NCBI GenBank assembly: GCA_029168955.1
Contig: JAPDOI010000122.1
Span: 836,501 to 900,500, forward strand
Reading direction: 5' to 3'
Length of the DNA stretch: 64,000 nucleotides
DNA from: Aplectana chamaeleonis
Taxonomy: Eukaryota; Nematoda; Chromadorea; Rhabditida; Cosmocercidae
Position 1 is the first letter of the stretch. Each line of letters begins with the position of its first letter. Both the position numbers and the translations under genes were made by a program. A model generated the notes under the pieces. That model was not told the origin of the DNA. It saw nothing but the letters and a program-made list of their open reading frames with translations, and did no database searches. Positions 11,286-25,600 of the stretch are shown piece by piece.

Positions 11286-11805
11286 CCTACACAAACCTTG
11301 AGAATCTCTCACCTGCATCTAATTAATGAAGAAAGCATGCATATTGCTCTTCCATTACTTGTAAAAATACTGCTCAAAGTTTCGTCGCACTTCGTCGCGC
11401 GCGACGTTTTTGAAAAACGATTGCAAAAAGTATTTCCCTAAAAAACAGAGCGATTTCAGGGAGCTCCCGCCCACAAGTCACATAATTACGTAGCTAACTA
11501 TTTGATCTGTGAATATGATAGCGTTTTCAGAATTTAAAAAAAAAGTCTCAATTCAAAAAAGTTACATGCATCGCACGTTTTTTTGCCAAGTTTGCCAGAT
11601 GCTCCCCGTTTTTACTAAACTTAGCGCGGGCATTGTATCAGAGCCCGAATCCATATCTCTTCTCGAGCAGGGGAGCCCTCCTGTGATTGGGCAATTAACG
11701 GCAATTCATGGAAAGGTGTGCGTATTCAAAAATACTGGGAGCTTAGAAAAAGCCTAGAACTGATAAATTTGGTTGAGAAATAGTAAATTTTTATCGGCGA
11801 AATTA
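11286..11805. other. Unannotated stretch
   Basis: Apart from the inverted match to 10430-10680 (ACTTCGTCGCGCGCGACG core near 11389-11407), nothing is recognised. Confidence 0.4.
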
Positions 11806-12656
11806 CAGTAGCGGTCATAAATCTATTGACATAGCCTTTTTACAAAAACTTACATATCTCGGCCTACGCTTGGCGAAACTTTATGAAAGTTTAGTATGTT
11901 ATAGGGCATCACAAACCTTGCTTTAGACGTACACAAGCCTAGGTTTTGAGATCGCTGTTTTTAAATATGGAATTTATTTGCAATTTCGTGGTCATATTTC
12001 AAATGAGGATTATTCCCTCAAAGTATGGCTAATACAATTTCAAACCCGTAGCAGTTATTCGCCATTCGAAGGTCTTTGGAACCGTAGTATCACATTGTGA
12101 GAAAATAATTTTTATCAACATATTTCTGAAGACAGCGAATTGAGCAGAGTACGGCATATAAAAAAAAATCACCGCTATAAAATTAATCGCTCGAGAATCA
12201 ATCTAAAATATGCATTTTATGAACTTTGACAAGCTACAGCTGGTACACAAATTTCGCTCTTTTTCGTTAACGTCCAAGAGAGATACCTAATATATGTAAA
12301 ATTGCATAATTTCATTTCGAATTCATTCCCAGAAAAGTTCTGATAGAAATTTTTTTATAACAAGTTTATCCAACGGTTGAGAAGAGCTTCTAATGAAGAA
12401 TAATGTGCTACGGGTTTGAGACATTAATAGCTATGTTTCGAGGGTGTAGTTCCATTGTGAAGTTTTACCACGAAATTATAAATAAATTCCATATTCAAAA
12501 ACTGTGACCTCAAAACCTAAGCTTGTGTATGTCTAGGGCAAGGCTTGCGATGTCCTATAACATTATAAACTTTCATCAAGTTTCGCCCAGCCTAGGCCGA
12601 GATATGTATAAAAACAGTTTTTGTAAAAAGGCCATGCCAATTTATGACCGCTACTA
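11806..12656. mobile_element. 851-bp near-complete palindrome (foldback or TIR element)
   Basis: The left end reads AGTAGCGGTCATAAAT and the right end ATTTATGACCGCTACT. Pairing continues inward through AAACTTATGAAAG-type text, TAGGTTTTGAGATC / GACCTCAAAACCTA, GGAATTTAT / ATAAATTCC and AAACCCGTAGCA / TGCTACGGGTTT, so both arms are about 400 nt. TA flanks are present or nearly so. No transposase is encoded. It lies 0.8 kb upstream of the first recognised AMPK gamma exon. Confidence 0.8.
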
Positions 12657-13247
12657 CATAACTATGTAATCGTGGCGTGATCTCAAACAAGTTACATATT
12701 TGCACAGCTCTAAATCGCTGATTTCCTCAGCGACGGGAAAGCGAATACAGGCTTGACGAAAACTTTGTCATATTGTCGACATTTAGTAGTTGAAGACCCA
12801 ACGAGCAGATCCGACTGGCCATGAACATTATCTACCTTAATCAATTGCGCCTCACTGCACGGTGGTCACCGTAAGGCTGCCCCATTTTTGTTCCTTGCCC
12901 CGATATGTTAATAAGTTTGTTTCCTGTGATGCGCTGTAAGAGTTATCTGCATTGTCTTATTTTCTAATTCCAGAGCAAGGTCACATCCGCATACTAAAAT
13001 ATCAACTTCAAGGTGATGTTTGCCACGAGTCACAGCACAATGGGAAATACGAAGGTGAAGCGGACATTTCTTCATCCATTGCTTGGTAACTAAATATTTC
13101 GGATTCTTTTTTTTTCGCACATTCCGGGCTACAACCCCTTGCCGAAAATCAGTGAACGTTTCCCGCCTGCACTGGAATCCTCTCATGATTTCCTGTCGGA
13201 GGTTTGCAAGCCTGGGGTTAACGAAAAATTAACCTGAAACTCGTATC
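12657..13247. other. Unannotated stretch upstream of AMPK gamma exon
   Basis: No recognisable exon. The 5' end of the AMPK gamma gene could begin here or further upstream; I found no convincing start exon. Confidence 0.4.
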
Positions 13248-13391
13248 AGTCGGCACGAATCGCACTGGAACTTTGAGTTTGCTACCGACGGTTGGCGTAA
13301 ACTCAGTGCTTGTATGAGAGAACATATAAGCGCCGAGTTTGCGCCAACCGTCATTAGGGAATTTAAAGTGCCAGTGCGATTCGTGCCGACT
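13248..13391. repeat. Hairpin MITE in the AMPK gamma intron or 5' region
   Basis: AGTCGGCACGAATCGCACTGG is mirrored by the right arm ending ATTCGTGCCGACT, with an inner GACGGTTGGCG / CGCCAACCGTC pair. It ends 66 nt before the first recognised exon. Confidence 0.75.
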
Positions 13392-13457
13392 TTACCATGT
13401 AGGTGACTTAAAAAAAGGCAGATCCTCCTTTACTGCTATTATTTCACTGTATTTAAG

Positions 13458-13590
13458 GATAGTTCCGACTCACTAGCTAGACTTCTACTGGCGAATACGT
13501 GCTATGAGGCGATGCCCACATCTGGACGTGTGGTTATTTTGGACAAAGATCTTGTTATGTGGAAAGCTTTCCGTAGAATCGTGTCGCATG
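13458..13590 (+). CDS. AMPK gamma exon a (CBS1, first half)
   Basis: The acceptor is TGTATTTAAG and the donor GTGAGA. It starts in phase 0 and ends one base into a codon. It encodes CYEAMPTSGRVVILD and WKAFRRIVSHG, matching the CYDLIPTSSKLVVFD...KAFFALVANG region of animal gamma subunits. The open frame continues upstream of the acceptor without an obvious start. Confidence 0.85.
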
Positions 13591-16500
13591 GTGAGATAAT
13601 TGCGATTTATTACACCGACAAATAAGTTCTGAGAGATCTTCCGGTTAAATTCAAGCCCTATTCAAGGAACTTGGTTCAGTGCATTTTACTCGAACTGCTG
13701 TCAATCGTTTGCCACGACTTTCACTAATTTGAGACTGCATACGCATTCGGGATTTCAAAATATCTCTTACTTCAAAGACATCGTGCGCGCTAAAAACCGC
13801 CAACCGTTTTTTGTCTTCAATTAATTGGTTGGGCCCGTCTGAGGACGTTACGAGTGTTTCTTGGGTTAGTAACGCTCTCTTGTGAATATATGTGACGGAG
13901 GAGGAATGTGACGAGTTCCGTCAAAAGGGGCCGGCCCTCCGTCAGTCTTATGGCATAATTTGATGAAATATATGGTAAGATTACAAGAAGAATGCCTTTG
14001 CTATGAATATCGGTTCACCATCTCTTCCCCAAAAATTTTTGAAAGAAGGATTAGCTTTATTTGATTGAGTAGTTGGGTCAAAACAGCGGATCGTAGCGAT
14101 CGACTTCCTTTGTTAAAGTCGATTGAGGAAATTTTGGTCTAGAAAACAGTTTTCGATGGTGTTTCCGCAGCTTTTTCAACATACCTGTTATATAGGGTGC
14201 TAGAACTTGCGTTGTTGTGCTCAAAGGCATCGTTCGCGCTGGAGACCACTCTCCATTTTTTTAAACTCAATTTTATGAATGAGTCCGATAGACAACACAG
14301 GTAAAATTTGGCGCGTCAAAAACGTATGGTTATGAGGTTGGATGGGGCTAAATATGAGGATCCGCCACCAGTTCTCACCAGCCATCTAGCACGAGGAACA
14401 AAATCGCCATGTCAGGCGCATGAGATACTGAATTGCAAACTCTTATTACGGAAAATCTTATCTTCCCAATTTGCACAGTGAAAGCTTTTTATCTTTAAGT
14501 GATTTTTAAGTGATCTTCTTACCTAGAAAGTATAAAGCGTAAAACCACTTCAGACGTTCAGAAAAACTTTGGAAGTATTGCACTGGATACACCGAAGTCG
14601 ACGGAGGGGGTGAAAAAAATATTTTTTTCAAAAGGTTTTTAAACGCGTTTATTTTGCAAGAGCTGGATTTTTTTTTGGGGTTTCTTTGCTATTATCGCTT
14701 ACCTCAAGAGCTTGCCTATCCAAAACATAGAAAAATAAGACCGTTTCTTGCGCGTACGATGCCTTCATTTTCATGCTTTTTCGCATTTAGGGACATTGAG
14801 GCATCAATCATTGCTAGGAACATTCTCAAAGCATGGCTTCTATTCATATGCTGGAGCAGCTAGTTTTCCATCAATTTTTTTTCGAGTGTTTCTGAATTCT
14901 TAAAACAAACTTCTTGAACGCGTTTTTGTTGATGGTAGATGTTCCACATATGCTTAGCACAGCATTATATGTCCATTTGCTGCTCTTTTCTCTGAAAAGA
15001 GACAAGGAGCAGCATTCCTCGCGGAACGTGTTTTTTTGGCATCAAGGTTGAGATTATCAGAGCACAAATTAAGTATTTTGTTCACACTTCAGCTGAATGA
15101 CAAAAACAATTTTTTCCAGGGATTTGATGGGGCTTTAATCTACTGCTCTAGTTGAAATGCTATGCAAGTGAACCGGCAAGCTACGCCATGCCTTATAAAT
15201 ATAGCCTTCCTCCCCCATTTTGAGCTGGTCGAAGCAAAACTTATTGGGCTCATCAAGTCATAATCTCCTTATCACTTGTATTCGCCATGACCGACCGCTC
15301 AGTGGCTTTCTCCGTCCGGACTAATCCGAGAGATGTAGGCTTTAGTCATTACTTCAATGCTTCAGTTCTTTTCTATAGACCTGGGTAATACAGATGATTT
15401 TGTCGGAAAGGAAAGGCTTGGCTCTTTCGCCATCGCCTAGTCAGAGTCGGACTTGTTTAAGTCTCTAAAGTACTGGTGAAGGTTGAAGTTAACTCTTAAT
15501 TATCTTTCCAACTATCAGTCAACATAGTCGAGAATGTGGATTGATCTTCGGGGAGTGTGCGAACAAGGGGAGAACCCCGCCCCGTCATCCTATCGCCCTT
15601 AGGCTCGCATCGGGACTACAGAGCGACTAGAGACTATGAGAAGCCGTACAGGATGGCCTGCGTAATGCGCGGTATTGTTTTTGAATCGTTACGAGTGGCA
15701 AGTAACTTCCCGACTCTCACAAATGGGCAGAAGTCATGAACACTGGGGTAGAAAAATAATGGTTTAGTTGCAAAACGCACTGCTTTTTGGCCCTGAGTTC
15801 AAAACTCAGCGTTAGGCGAAGTTCTGACATGTGCGCGTTATGCTCTCATTAAGCCTTTTGCGCTGTCGTTGAAGTTCCCCATCCCCGGAGTTTCCATCGC
15901 TAAACAGGGATCATTTGACACTTCTGAAAAATGTGCCAGTTTTGTTTCCCTGAGGAATGATGCCATGCACCCTTGGCTGTGGTTCGCAGTGGCAAGATTA
16001 CAGGAATCCAACATTTTGGGTTTAAACGAGTTTATATCTCAGGAAAAGGCAGGAATAAGCGGAAATTTCACGTGGTGCTCTCTTATCCCAGTTTGGGGAA
16101 CCCTACCGTTACAAAGTTGTAGCATGTAGGGCAGATGTCCAAGGTGTGCTGCCTATAAGAGGGGAGAAAGCGCTTCTACTACTAAAACGCTCCTTTGTAG
16201 GCGTGAAAAACGGCACAGGGCCGCATCTGAGCCATATTGAGCCACCAAAACTGCAGTCTCCGCCCATTTTCTCTGCAATCTCCGCCCATCGATAGAAACA
16301 CCATCGAAGTCGTTGTTCGAATTTGGTCAATTTGGGTCGTTTTTATGCTTCTAGCGACGTAAGCGTTCTAGCGCAGGCTGCATGAGTCTATTAGCTTGGG
16401 TGTCGCAATTGTTTGTCTCGCAAATTCAATTTTTCGCGTGAGTTGCGGCGCAGCTCGTCCACTATACAAAACAACCCTTTATTTCCTTGGGTGCATCGCG

Positions 16501-19500
16501 TTCTCGTCGGGGCTTTCATCGATTTCCAACACCACCAGCTCCAAATCTTTCATTTGTATCATTAATCGATATCGCTTCTGAGCGCGTATGCTGCCATTGA
16601 ATAGCTAATTACCATGGGCGGTAGTAATTTGGCTTAATATGCAACTTAGATCTTCAATTTGAGTTGCATCTTATCTTTAATCTTACACAAACTCAAACAT
16701 GCTGGTTGTGACCTGGGAATGCCCTCATAGAAGCGCCAACTCTTAATGAGCAACTCTGTTCCAAATCAGCGACACTTCATCATCAAATTTATGGATGAGA
16801 CTGATTGGAAACATCAGCGACAGGTGGCTGTCGCTGATTGCAGGGTGGCCAGAGCACAAGAAATAGTGCGGCGGCAAGCGAGACACATAGATTTTAATTG
16901 GACCTGAGCAAAATGTCCTCCGAGTACATTTAAAACTCCCGTTCAAATTTTAAGACGGAGGTAAACCAAGACAGTTAGAGGTGAAACAAGACCATTTCCT
17001 TTTGAGTTAAGCCTAGTTTATCAGTTTTCGATTACAATACCGGAGCTATATTTTGTTAAAACGAAGGAAATTGAATCAATTGGTGAAAAAGGGTTGGATT
17101 TCTCGAAAAAGGGAATCTTGTCGCCTATTCAGTTTTCTCTTCAATTTTTTAAAACCTAGGCGTATTCAAGGTTTAAATTGCCATTTCTGGATATGGCTTG
17201 CGACCACTTTTTCCCCGGAATCGCTTTGCTTTTGAGGTGAACTCCGTTTGCAATCAATGCACTGAAACGTCGCGCGCGCCGGACCTGCGGCAAGAATCAT
17301 CGCGCGCGCCATACCTGCGATGCAGCGTTTCGTATCAATTGCACAAGTAATCGAGAAGCATTTTCTATACTTTTTTCCCTGAATTGAATGGCTACGGGGC
17401 GAAATTCAACAGACGAGAATTTCTGGACTTTTTCTAAATCTTTCAGCTAATGTGCTAGGAAACCATAGTGAAAAGAAGACATTTCTAGTACCAATAGGTA
17501 TCTTCACATCGCCCTATATGTACTTAATTTATCGAAGGAGCATACGAATCGATTCCGTAATGCATGAACATTTAAAACTCAAAGTTTGGAATCGTTGGGC
17601 CGCCGTCGTCGTTTTAGCAGATCTATTGCAGGGAAAGAAATCTGCTGCAATACTAAAAATTGCTCTAGCAAAGTTGGCCTAAAAATTGGGTAACATATTG
17701 TACAATACTATATTAAAAAAAACTTGAGAAAAAATTCAAATCAGGAAACTAACGAGAATTGGACTGTTGTTTGCCCCAAGTAGGGCTGCCTTTTTTTTCA
17801 AAAGGTGGCTACTGTAATTTGGCTTTCTAAAATTGAACAGGACGCGACATTTCAATGATAAGCAAGCAAGAAAAAGTTCCATTGGATCTCTTTATTATTC
17901 GAAAATTAATCAAGAATTCGGCTTTAGTAGTCGAATGAAACTTTCAGCCATTTTGGAATTAAACATAAGTCTGATTTTCGAATTTAACCGTCAATTCAAA
18001 AAAAATCCAGCGGACTCCTTCGGAGCTGTCATTCACTAAAAATATCCGGAAAGAATAAATCCGGAAGAGCAGTTTATTCGAAAATTCTTAAAGGTTGTTC
18101 AATTCTTTGATTCAAAATCTTCGAATGCTCTTTTTAAGTGAGCGATCTCCCATTCCGCTAATACAGGCAGTGGATCGAAACCCGGCCGTGTAGTTGTCAT
18201 GCATTGCCTTCATTGGCGAATAATCTCATCCACTTTATCAGCGAGAGACTGTTGGGCGCAATGGCGCAGTGCAATGTCGCGCTGCTCTCGTAACATCGAA
18301 TGGATAGGTGTGGTTCGCAGGCAGTCAACTCTGCTAGTTTTGCCAACAACTTGACATGTGCTCATTAACATTGCGATGGTTCTTCATTTGGACAGTCATT
18401 ACCTCCACATTAATGGAATATGCTCATCACTCTTAATTCTGACTCAAGGCCAAATTACTACCGCCCCATGTATTTGGTGGTTCACTGTTTTTTTCTGCGT
18501 TCTGCCGGACTTTGCCTACTTTCACAGAAATTTAAAAATAGGAAAGAACTGGCTACAGAAACATGGAATGCCTAACATCGCGTATCTTGAGCACTGCATG
18601 TGGAAGCGTTATGGCACTTGGAATTCTGTAAGAATGTGCCGAAAAATTACCGCGAAACTAGATTGACCACTAATGATTCGCAATTGACTCTAGCCTCAGC
18701 CCTGATTCTCTATCTGTAACAAATCTTCAACCCCTGTTTGCAGCTATTTATATTAGATGCGACAAAGATTATTTGTCGGGAAAAAAATTCACCAAACAAT
18801 GCTGTGAAGATATTCAATGTTTAATTACGCAATACTTTTGCAGGTACTCGTCATGTGCTGTTGTCTGACTCCCAGCAAAACGGGGTCATTACTGGCATAC
18901 TATCTGTAACAGACTTCATTCGCGTTATATTGAAATTGTATCGGTAATGTTCTTCTGTCCTGGAGCCAAAAACTCGCATTCACAACAAGATTATTTTTTA
19001 GAGATGCGAGTTTTCTCGCTCCAGAAGAGACGAAAAAGATTGGGTTGGTGACTATACGAAGATACCGTGGTAAGAAGAACGCCTTTTTGAGCTCCACGTG
19101 TTGCAACCGGCGATTGCTAAGTTGGTGTATTTCAGAACTTGTCAAAAAGGCGGGGAAACTGAAAAACTTGGTCTGCGTTAGCGCTGAGGATAGGTGAGTA
19201 TGCAGGTTTTTGTTAAGACTCTTCAACGAGCTCGTTAACTAATTTTTCTTAATTTCAGTCTTCTTGAAGCTGTAAGGTTGCTCTCAACCCATCATGTCCA
19301 CAGGATACCTGTAATCGATCCCATCTCTTTTGACCCCATATTTATACTGACGCATAAACGGATACTGAAGTTCATGTGGTGTTTTGTGAGTTTACTGAAG
19401 TATACTAAGAGCTCTCGAAAGTAAGACAGACTCTTTGCATGAGATAATCTTTTTGCCCCCTGTGAATAAACGTACTCCTAAGGAACTCTCGAGTTGAAGA

Positions 19501-19609
19501 GCCTTCGGCACTGATAGTTTGTACCTGTCATTTCGCTTTTCTCCTTTGCGCTAGACGCCCACCTTTTCAGACCACGTGGTTGGGGGATGTAATAATATTG
19601 GTATTATTG

Positions 19610-19688
<79 letters not shown>

Positions 19689-22600
19689 TGTTATTATTAT
19701 TCTTATTATTCTTATTATTCTTATTATTATTATTACTATTGTTAACATGCTCGCTAAAGTGCGTCGAAGAAAGAAACAGTATAGTATGTATGACAAACAA
19801 ATCAAATAATCGCAGTAGGAAACAAAGAATTAAACGAATAGTGAAACATTGTACCCTCTCTAATTATAGAGTTACACCATCAAACCTATTCCGACAATGC
19901 AATATATGAGGTAAAGAATAGACAATATTGAAGTCTTGAACTTCGCAAATAGCCTTGGCCTTGGGTCTTCCCGGGTTTTCTAATTATAATTTGTATAATG
20001 GTGTGAGTTTGGACATTGATCTATTATTCATTTACGATAGTATATTGACAGAAAAAAATGTTTTTCAACTAGTTGGAGAATTGAGAGAAGGGTTTCTTGG
20101 AGAACTTATACTTGCATTCACATATTTTTTAAACTTGCATCGTGCCATTGATTCATGAGTACTTGCTAGGTTTTAATGACACAGGGTCAGAAGCTCTTTC
20201 AATCTCACCACTTCACTAAAACAGCCAAGGAACTGGCTATCGGTACATGGCAACATATACGCTTTGTGAGTATATTATTTCTGCTTTCTTTTTCGCCTCG
20301 TTGTTAAAATTTGTTTCATTTTTAGGTGCATCCTGACACTCCCATTGTAGAATGTCTGGAAATTCTGCTGAATCTAGGTGTTTCGGGTGTACCCGTGGTG
20401 GATCGTGAACAGCACAAGTAGGTGTACCATGTGCTGTCATATACTTATTAGAAATACAAGTTAGCTGTTCTGGGAAGAGTTTCAGAGTTATCGATGTGTA
20501 TTCCCGTTTTGATGCGATTGGCCTAGCCCTGCAGGATGAGGGGTTCAAATTGAAAGCGACGGTCATTGAAGCCCTCCAGTTCAAGCATGTTTGTGAGGTG
20601 AAAAAGGGATTTATCTTGTAATATGTGAAACAGCAAGTACGTCCAGCATTTATGCACTACCACATTATTGTGTTAACACTCAAGAGATTGCGTGTCCACA
20701 CTGTCCAGTCACGGCTGTTTCGCCCCGGTTACCGCGAGTCCTTATTTGACGCACTCCTGAATTATATCTGCAATACCCATACTGAAAACAAGTTCTTACA
20801 AAGGTGTACGGGCATTAAACTTCTTCTATTAGATTGTAGCGAAATTTTCCGCTACTTGACTTTGTAGATTTTTTGAACTGCTCCCGTCTGTCTTTTGGCC
20901 GAATGTGGTATAATGTTCAAAGACATTAGTTGTTTTCTATCTAACGTTATTTTTCCACACGAACAGAAACCTAGTGGGTCTCGAGCTATATGCCGAGGTG
21001 AATTGGAAATCTGCAGTATATACAGAGCATCATTGAGTGCTTCTATCAATTTACTTTCAATCAAACTACCCTAGCTGTCAAGCATGATGGAACATCTAAA
21101 CCCAAAGTTCGGTCATTCCTTGGCTAAAGCTACAAAACGAGTTCCAGCTGCGAGCACAGAGCACCCAGAAAATTATTTTTCGGTTTTCATGCTGATCTTG
21201 GAGAGGGTCACGCGCTGATCACAGGTTGGCAGCTCTGAAATCGTCCAAGACCCCCTATGAACAGAGTTATGGCTCCTCAAAGATGTCTTTTTTTGAGGGT
21301 GAACACTTGGTGGAGGAGTTGTCTTGGGCCTATATTTCTCTCCATTCGCAATTGTTGTGCGAGAGCGACCCAGGGTAAAAAGACAGTCCGGAACGCGACG
21401 CAGTCGAAATTCATCCATCCATCTAGCTGCTATCGAGTTCGGAAATCTGGTAGGGGGTGTGGCCCGTGGTGGTGAGCGAAGGAGGTTGGGCCTGTGGTGC
21501 TCGCTTATATCTCTCTTATTTGGAGGGATTGAGATCTCGCACTTGGCATGTGTTATATAGGAGGGGTCTACTACACCTTGAAATAAAAATCGCTAAATTC
21601 ATGTCTGAGGGTAAACTGTGTCTTCAAGAGCCATAGTAGCACCTTCACAGAATTTGTTAGCAAATGCGAACTTCGGTCCGTTGAAGATTCTCGCAGATAT
21701 TATCATCTAGTCCATGAAGTGTGCGATTGCCCAATCAACTTTGGCAGCTTCAGTGTGTTGTTAGATTCAGTGCCGAAAGTCTAAATACTATTGGCCGATA
21801 ATTAGGGATTTTTCAGCTTTAAATTCGGAAACCCCCCAATTTCCTTGAGGGTTCAGAAGAAAGTTCAGATGAAAGAAGATTCGCTCCTTGGAATGCTATA
21901 TCACACTTAGCTTGAAAACGGCGCGGAAATCTCAGACGAATTTCACAAAAAAAGTGTCCGGAAAACTTCGCTGCTGCTGTATAATTTTTTGATAGGAATT
22001 GATTCACAACGAAAACTTCAGAGCTATAAAGCAGTGACATTAGTGCTCCGGGGACAAAACTCTGAATTTCATGGGTCAACGCTAGCAGCGCATTAGCAGT
22101 TTCCCTTTACGGTGAGAAACCAGTGGCCCAAACTGAATTTTTGGGGGTTATTGAAGATCCTTTATCGAGTGGAACCACTTCTACAGACTGTTTTTTTGAC
22201 TTTTTGCGAAAAATCAATAAAACCGATAATTCGATAGAATCGAAAAATCATGCGGTGATGATTTCTGTTGATAGAGGAACCCCAGACACATGGACCCTTT
22301 CATTCCAGGTAAGCTCTTATTATCCTTTATCACAGCGCGGAGCGGTGACTTTTTTTGGTCGAAACCTCCTTGTCACTAGTTATATTTCACCGAAGCCCAC
22401 CGCTCCGCTTCTAGTGTAAATCGAAATCCACAGGTGACTAGGGGTTGCCAGAGTCTATCTGTCGAGGTGGACCACTGCTTTTTTCAACAAGTTGAAATAC
22501 CATCACACTGCTACCACTGACCGATGAGATTCGGAGGTCTGTGTTCCGGGGCGATGACGGTAGTGGTCCAAGGCAGTGACAGCAGCGCTTCGATCAAGCC

Positions 22601-25600
22601 ACTCATACATCAGGGCTGGGATTTATGAATGAGCATGTGTCCCAGCTGGGTTTGTTTGTTGCAAAATCTTCATAAGCCAGCAACGCGTCATCACTTGGTT
22701 CGACCTGCGTTGGACTACATTTGGGTCTCACGAAACCGCACCCGCGAGGTTCTGGTTCGGGTTTGATTTAGTAGCATGGAGATGTGGTTTTGTCAGACCC
22801 ATATGTAGCCCAGCGCTAGCCGAATCAAGTGTTGACGCGTTGGTGGCATGTTAAAAGTTTGAAATAAACCCTGCTGGGATGCATGTTCGTTCATGAATAT
22901 CAGCCTGGAGAGCGCAGCTTCACAGGGGGCAAGTCTCCCAGCACCGACGCTCGCCCACCTCCCCAAACGAGAGGACGAACACCGAAGTGATCATTTGACC
23001 ATTTGACCTATGAAAATGATGATTTGTGCTGACATCATATGCCCGATAGCGTTACCAGCCATTGTTTTTGTGGAGACTCCCTGGAAATACATCGAATTCT
23101 GCAAGTGGTATCATTCTTTCTCTAACTGAATCCTGAGTGCTCCCCCCTAACTAGTTTCATACCGGCACAGTCCAGCTTCAGAATCGTTTCCGGGTTTTCT
23201 GCTTTGCTTAGAGAGACTTTCACACTGATCGCAGAGGTGTCTCCATAATTGCTTAGAATCTACTACAAATGGAGTTATGGCCCCTCAAAGATTGATAATT
23301 TGAGCGGTGAGAAATTCGCGAAAGAGTTGTCTCGTGCCTGTTTTTTTTTGTCGTGCGCAGCCATTGCAATGGAGCAAATTACAGTATAAATCTAGACCGA
23401 TAACAAATGGAAGAACATGGATTTTTCAAATTCTATCGCGCGTCTCGTCCCTTTGAGACTGAAAACCCTGAAATGAGCGGAGGGAATGAGTGCTAATTAG
23501 GGGGGGGGGCGGCGGAGAGAATGGGTGCTAAATGTTTTCTAGCTTATTGTGAAGAGTTGGGATCCCGCGTTCGGCAGGGTTGCTGCTCACAACGGGCGGA
23601 CCATATTATCAAATTTCATCCCCGAGCTTGGACTGTGCCTTCAGAGACACAGTCCAACCTCAGGAGCAATTTCTGCTATTATAGTCCGGCCGCCGTGTAC
23701 AGAGAAACACTGAAAAGCGCGAATTCTCAATTCGTTCCAACAGGCGAGAAAAAGCGAGTAAAAGGTTGACCACGCCTTCAGGAAAGAGAAAGGGGGTTAC
23801 GCTCACCGACAAGTTTCCATCTCAGTAAGGAAGAGACGGAGGTTTGATTGTTTTCGAAAATCTATGTTTCTCCATTTGGCATCGGTCTAGCTTGATAATG
23901 TGGTCTGCTCAAATGCAATGGCTGCGAATGGCGAGAAAAAAAAGACACGAGAAAACTCATTCACGAAATTCTCGCTGTTCCAGTTCACTATCTGTGAGGA
24001 GCTCTAACTCTAATCCTAGTGGGCTTTGAGCGATTATGGAGATATCATTGTGGTCAGCATAATAAACTCTCCAAGCTAAGCGGAAAACTCAAAGAAACGA
24101 TTCCGAGGTCGGACGGTGCCTCTCTGGTAGGGACTCGAAGTTCCTATTCAGAGTCTGCCCCAATGGGCCAAATGCGACACTTTATGATGTGGAGCGCCTT
24201 ATTCAGTTGTTGATTACGTGATACAAATCATAGAAATGTCAAATCAAGACAAATTTCGACATGAACTCTGGACACGCGTATTGGGACTACTATTAATTAT
24301 CTGGACTCTACAGGGTGTTCCATAATTATTTGCGCGCAGATATTGATGCGTTTTTCGAATCCTACGCTGGATTTGAGGAATAATCGGAATGGATACTTTT
24401 ATTCGTACTAGCGTTAACGCAGAACAGTGGTTAGATCTGTGAATGTCCGCCATCTGTTCGAATTTCGTCTCGAAGCAGTCTCAGGAAGAAGTGGCAGCAG
24501 TCACGAAGGTAGTCGTCATTCATTTCATCCAAGGATGCCTTGAATACAGCTTTCCGGTGGACCAATTCTGCATGTCGATCATCACAAAATCTCCGACTCT
24601 ATCAGGGACCACACTAGAAAGTCCAGTGGATGCGGGTCCGACGAGCACGACCGCAATTCTTCGTGCACGTTTGACTCAGGGGAGCACACTTCGACACCTC
24701 TCTTGAACTGATTCCACTTTGTGTGCTTATCCATGGCCTAGTGTGAGCCAGCAGAGACTGCTGCCGCATGGGAAAGTTCAGCAGCGGTTCAAAACAATCT
24801 CTAGACTCGTTTTCCTGCTAACTTCTTTGTTGATTTTCATGTCAGAATCCACGAAAAACGGCGCGGTTCCACTCTCGATAGCGTTGCCTCCCAAAACTAT
24901 CACAGAAGACGCATGATCAGTCCAACCCCTGATTTATTCTTCTTGATGCTATCCAGCCGTTTTCACACTTGTTTATCAACTTCAGACTGATGGTTTGATT
25001 CATCTAAAAGTGCCATGACGCCATGCGCGACTCCGGTGCAACGGTGCAGGAGCTCCCTGAACTTTCGGTCTCACTTCAGCTTCTTGTCGGCGGACACCAG
25101 ACAGGTCTGCTGTAAATGTTGTGAACAAAGATTGAGCTTCTCCCCGACGAGTTTCCAAATGGTTCCTAACCACAGATTCCTTTCTCTAGCTATCCACCTC
25201 ATCGACAGTCGAGAATTGCTGTTGACTCGGGCACACCCTCTTGACAACCTGAGATATGCTAGTTTTGATCTTAATGCTTTTACAAGCTATGTCAGAGATT
25301 GGACTAAGCTGATGAAGATGACTTATAGCATTCAGGGTAAGTTCGAGCTGATTGGCGATGTGTCTCGTCGTTTGCGTCAAATATTGCGTTGCGATGATGG
25401 CGCCGCACATCGGATTAGCCTCGGGCAGGCTAACTTAGAAATCAATATCTACAGAACAGTGGTGAGAAATACAGAGCTGAGATCCGAAGGAATCCAAAAA
25501 ATAAAAATAGCAAGAGTTTAAACTTCGAAACCTCTCACAAAATAAAAGCCAATTCGGGCGCCAATAATTTTGGAACACCCTGTATTGTCTCAAGCCGCCC

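Noticed and set aside
19551..19909. Poly-Ile, poly-Leu and poly-Asn frames
   Set aside because: They are translations of the (ATT)n microsatellite within an AMPK gamma intron.
23625..23665. GGACTGTGCCTTCAGAGACACAGTCC hairpin as a transcription terminator
   Set aside because: The context is a eukaryotic intron with MITE debris; a bacterial-type terminator reading is unsupported.
25015..25521. 168-residue + strand frame
   Set aside because: It lies inside the Tc1/mariner relic, antisense to the transposase remnant, and shows no domain.
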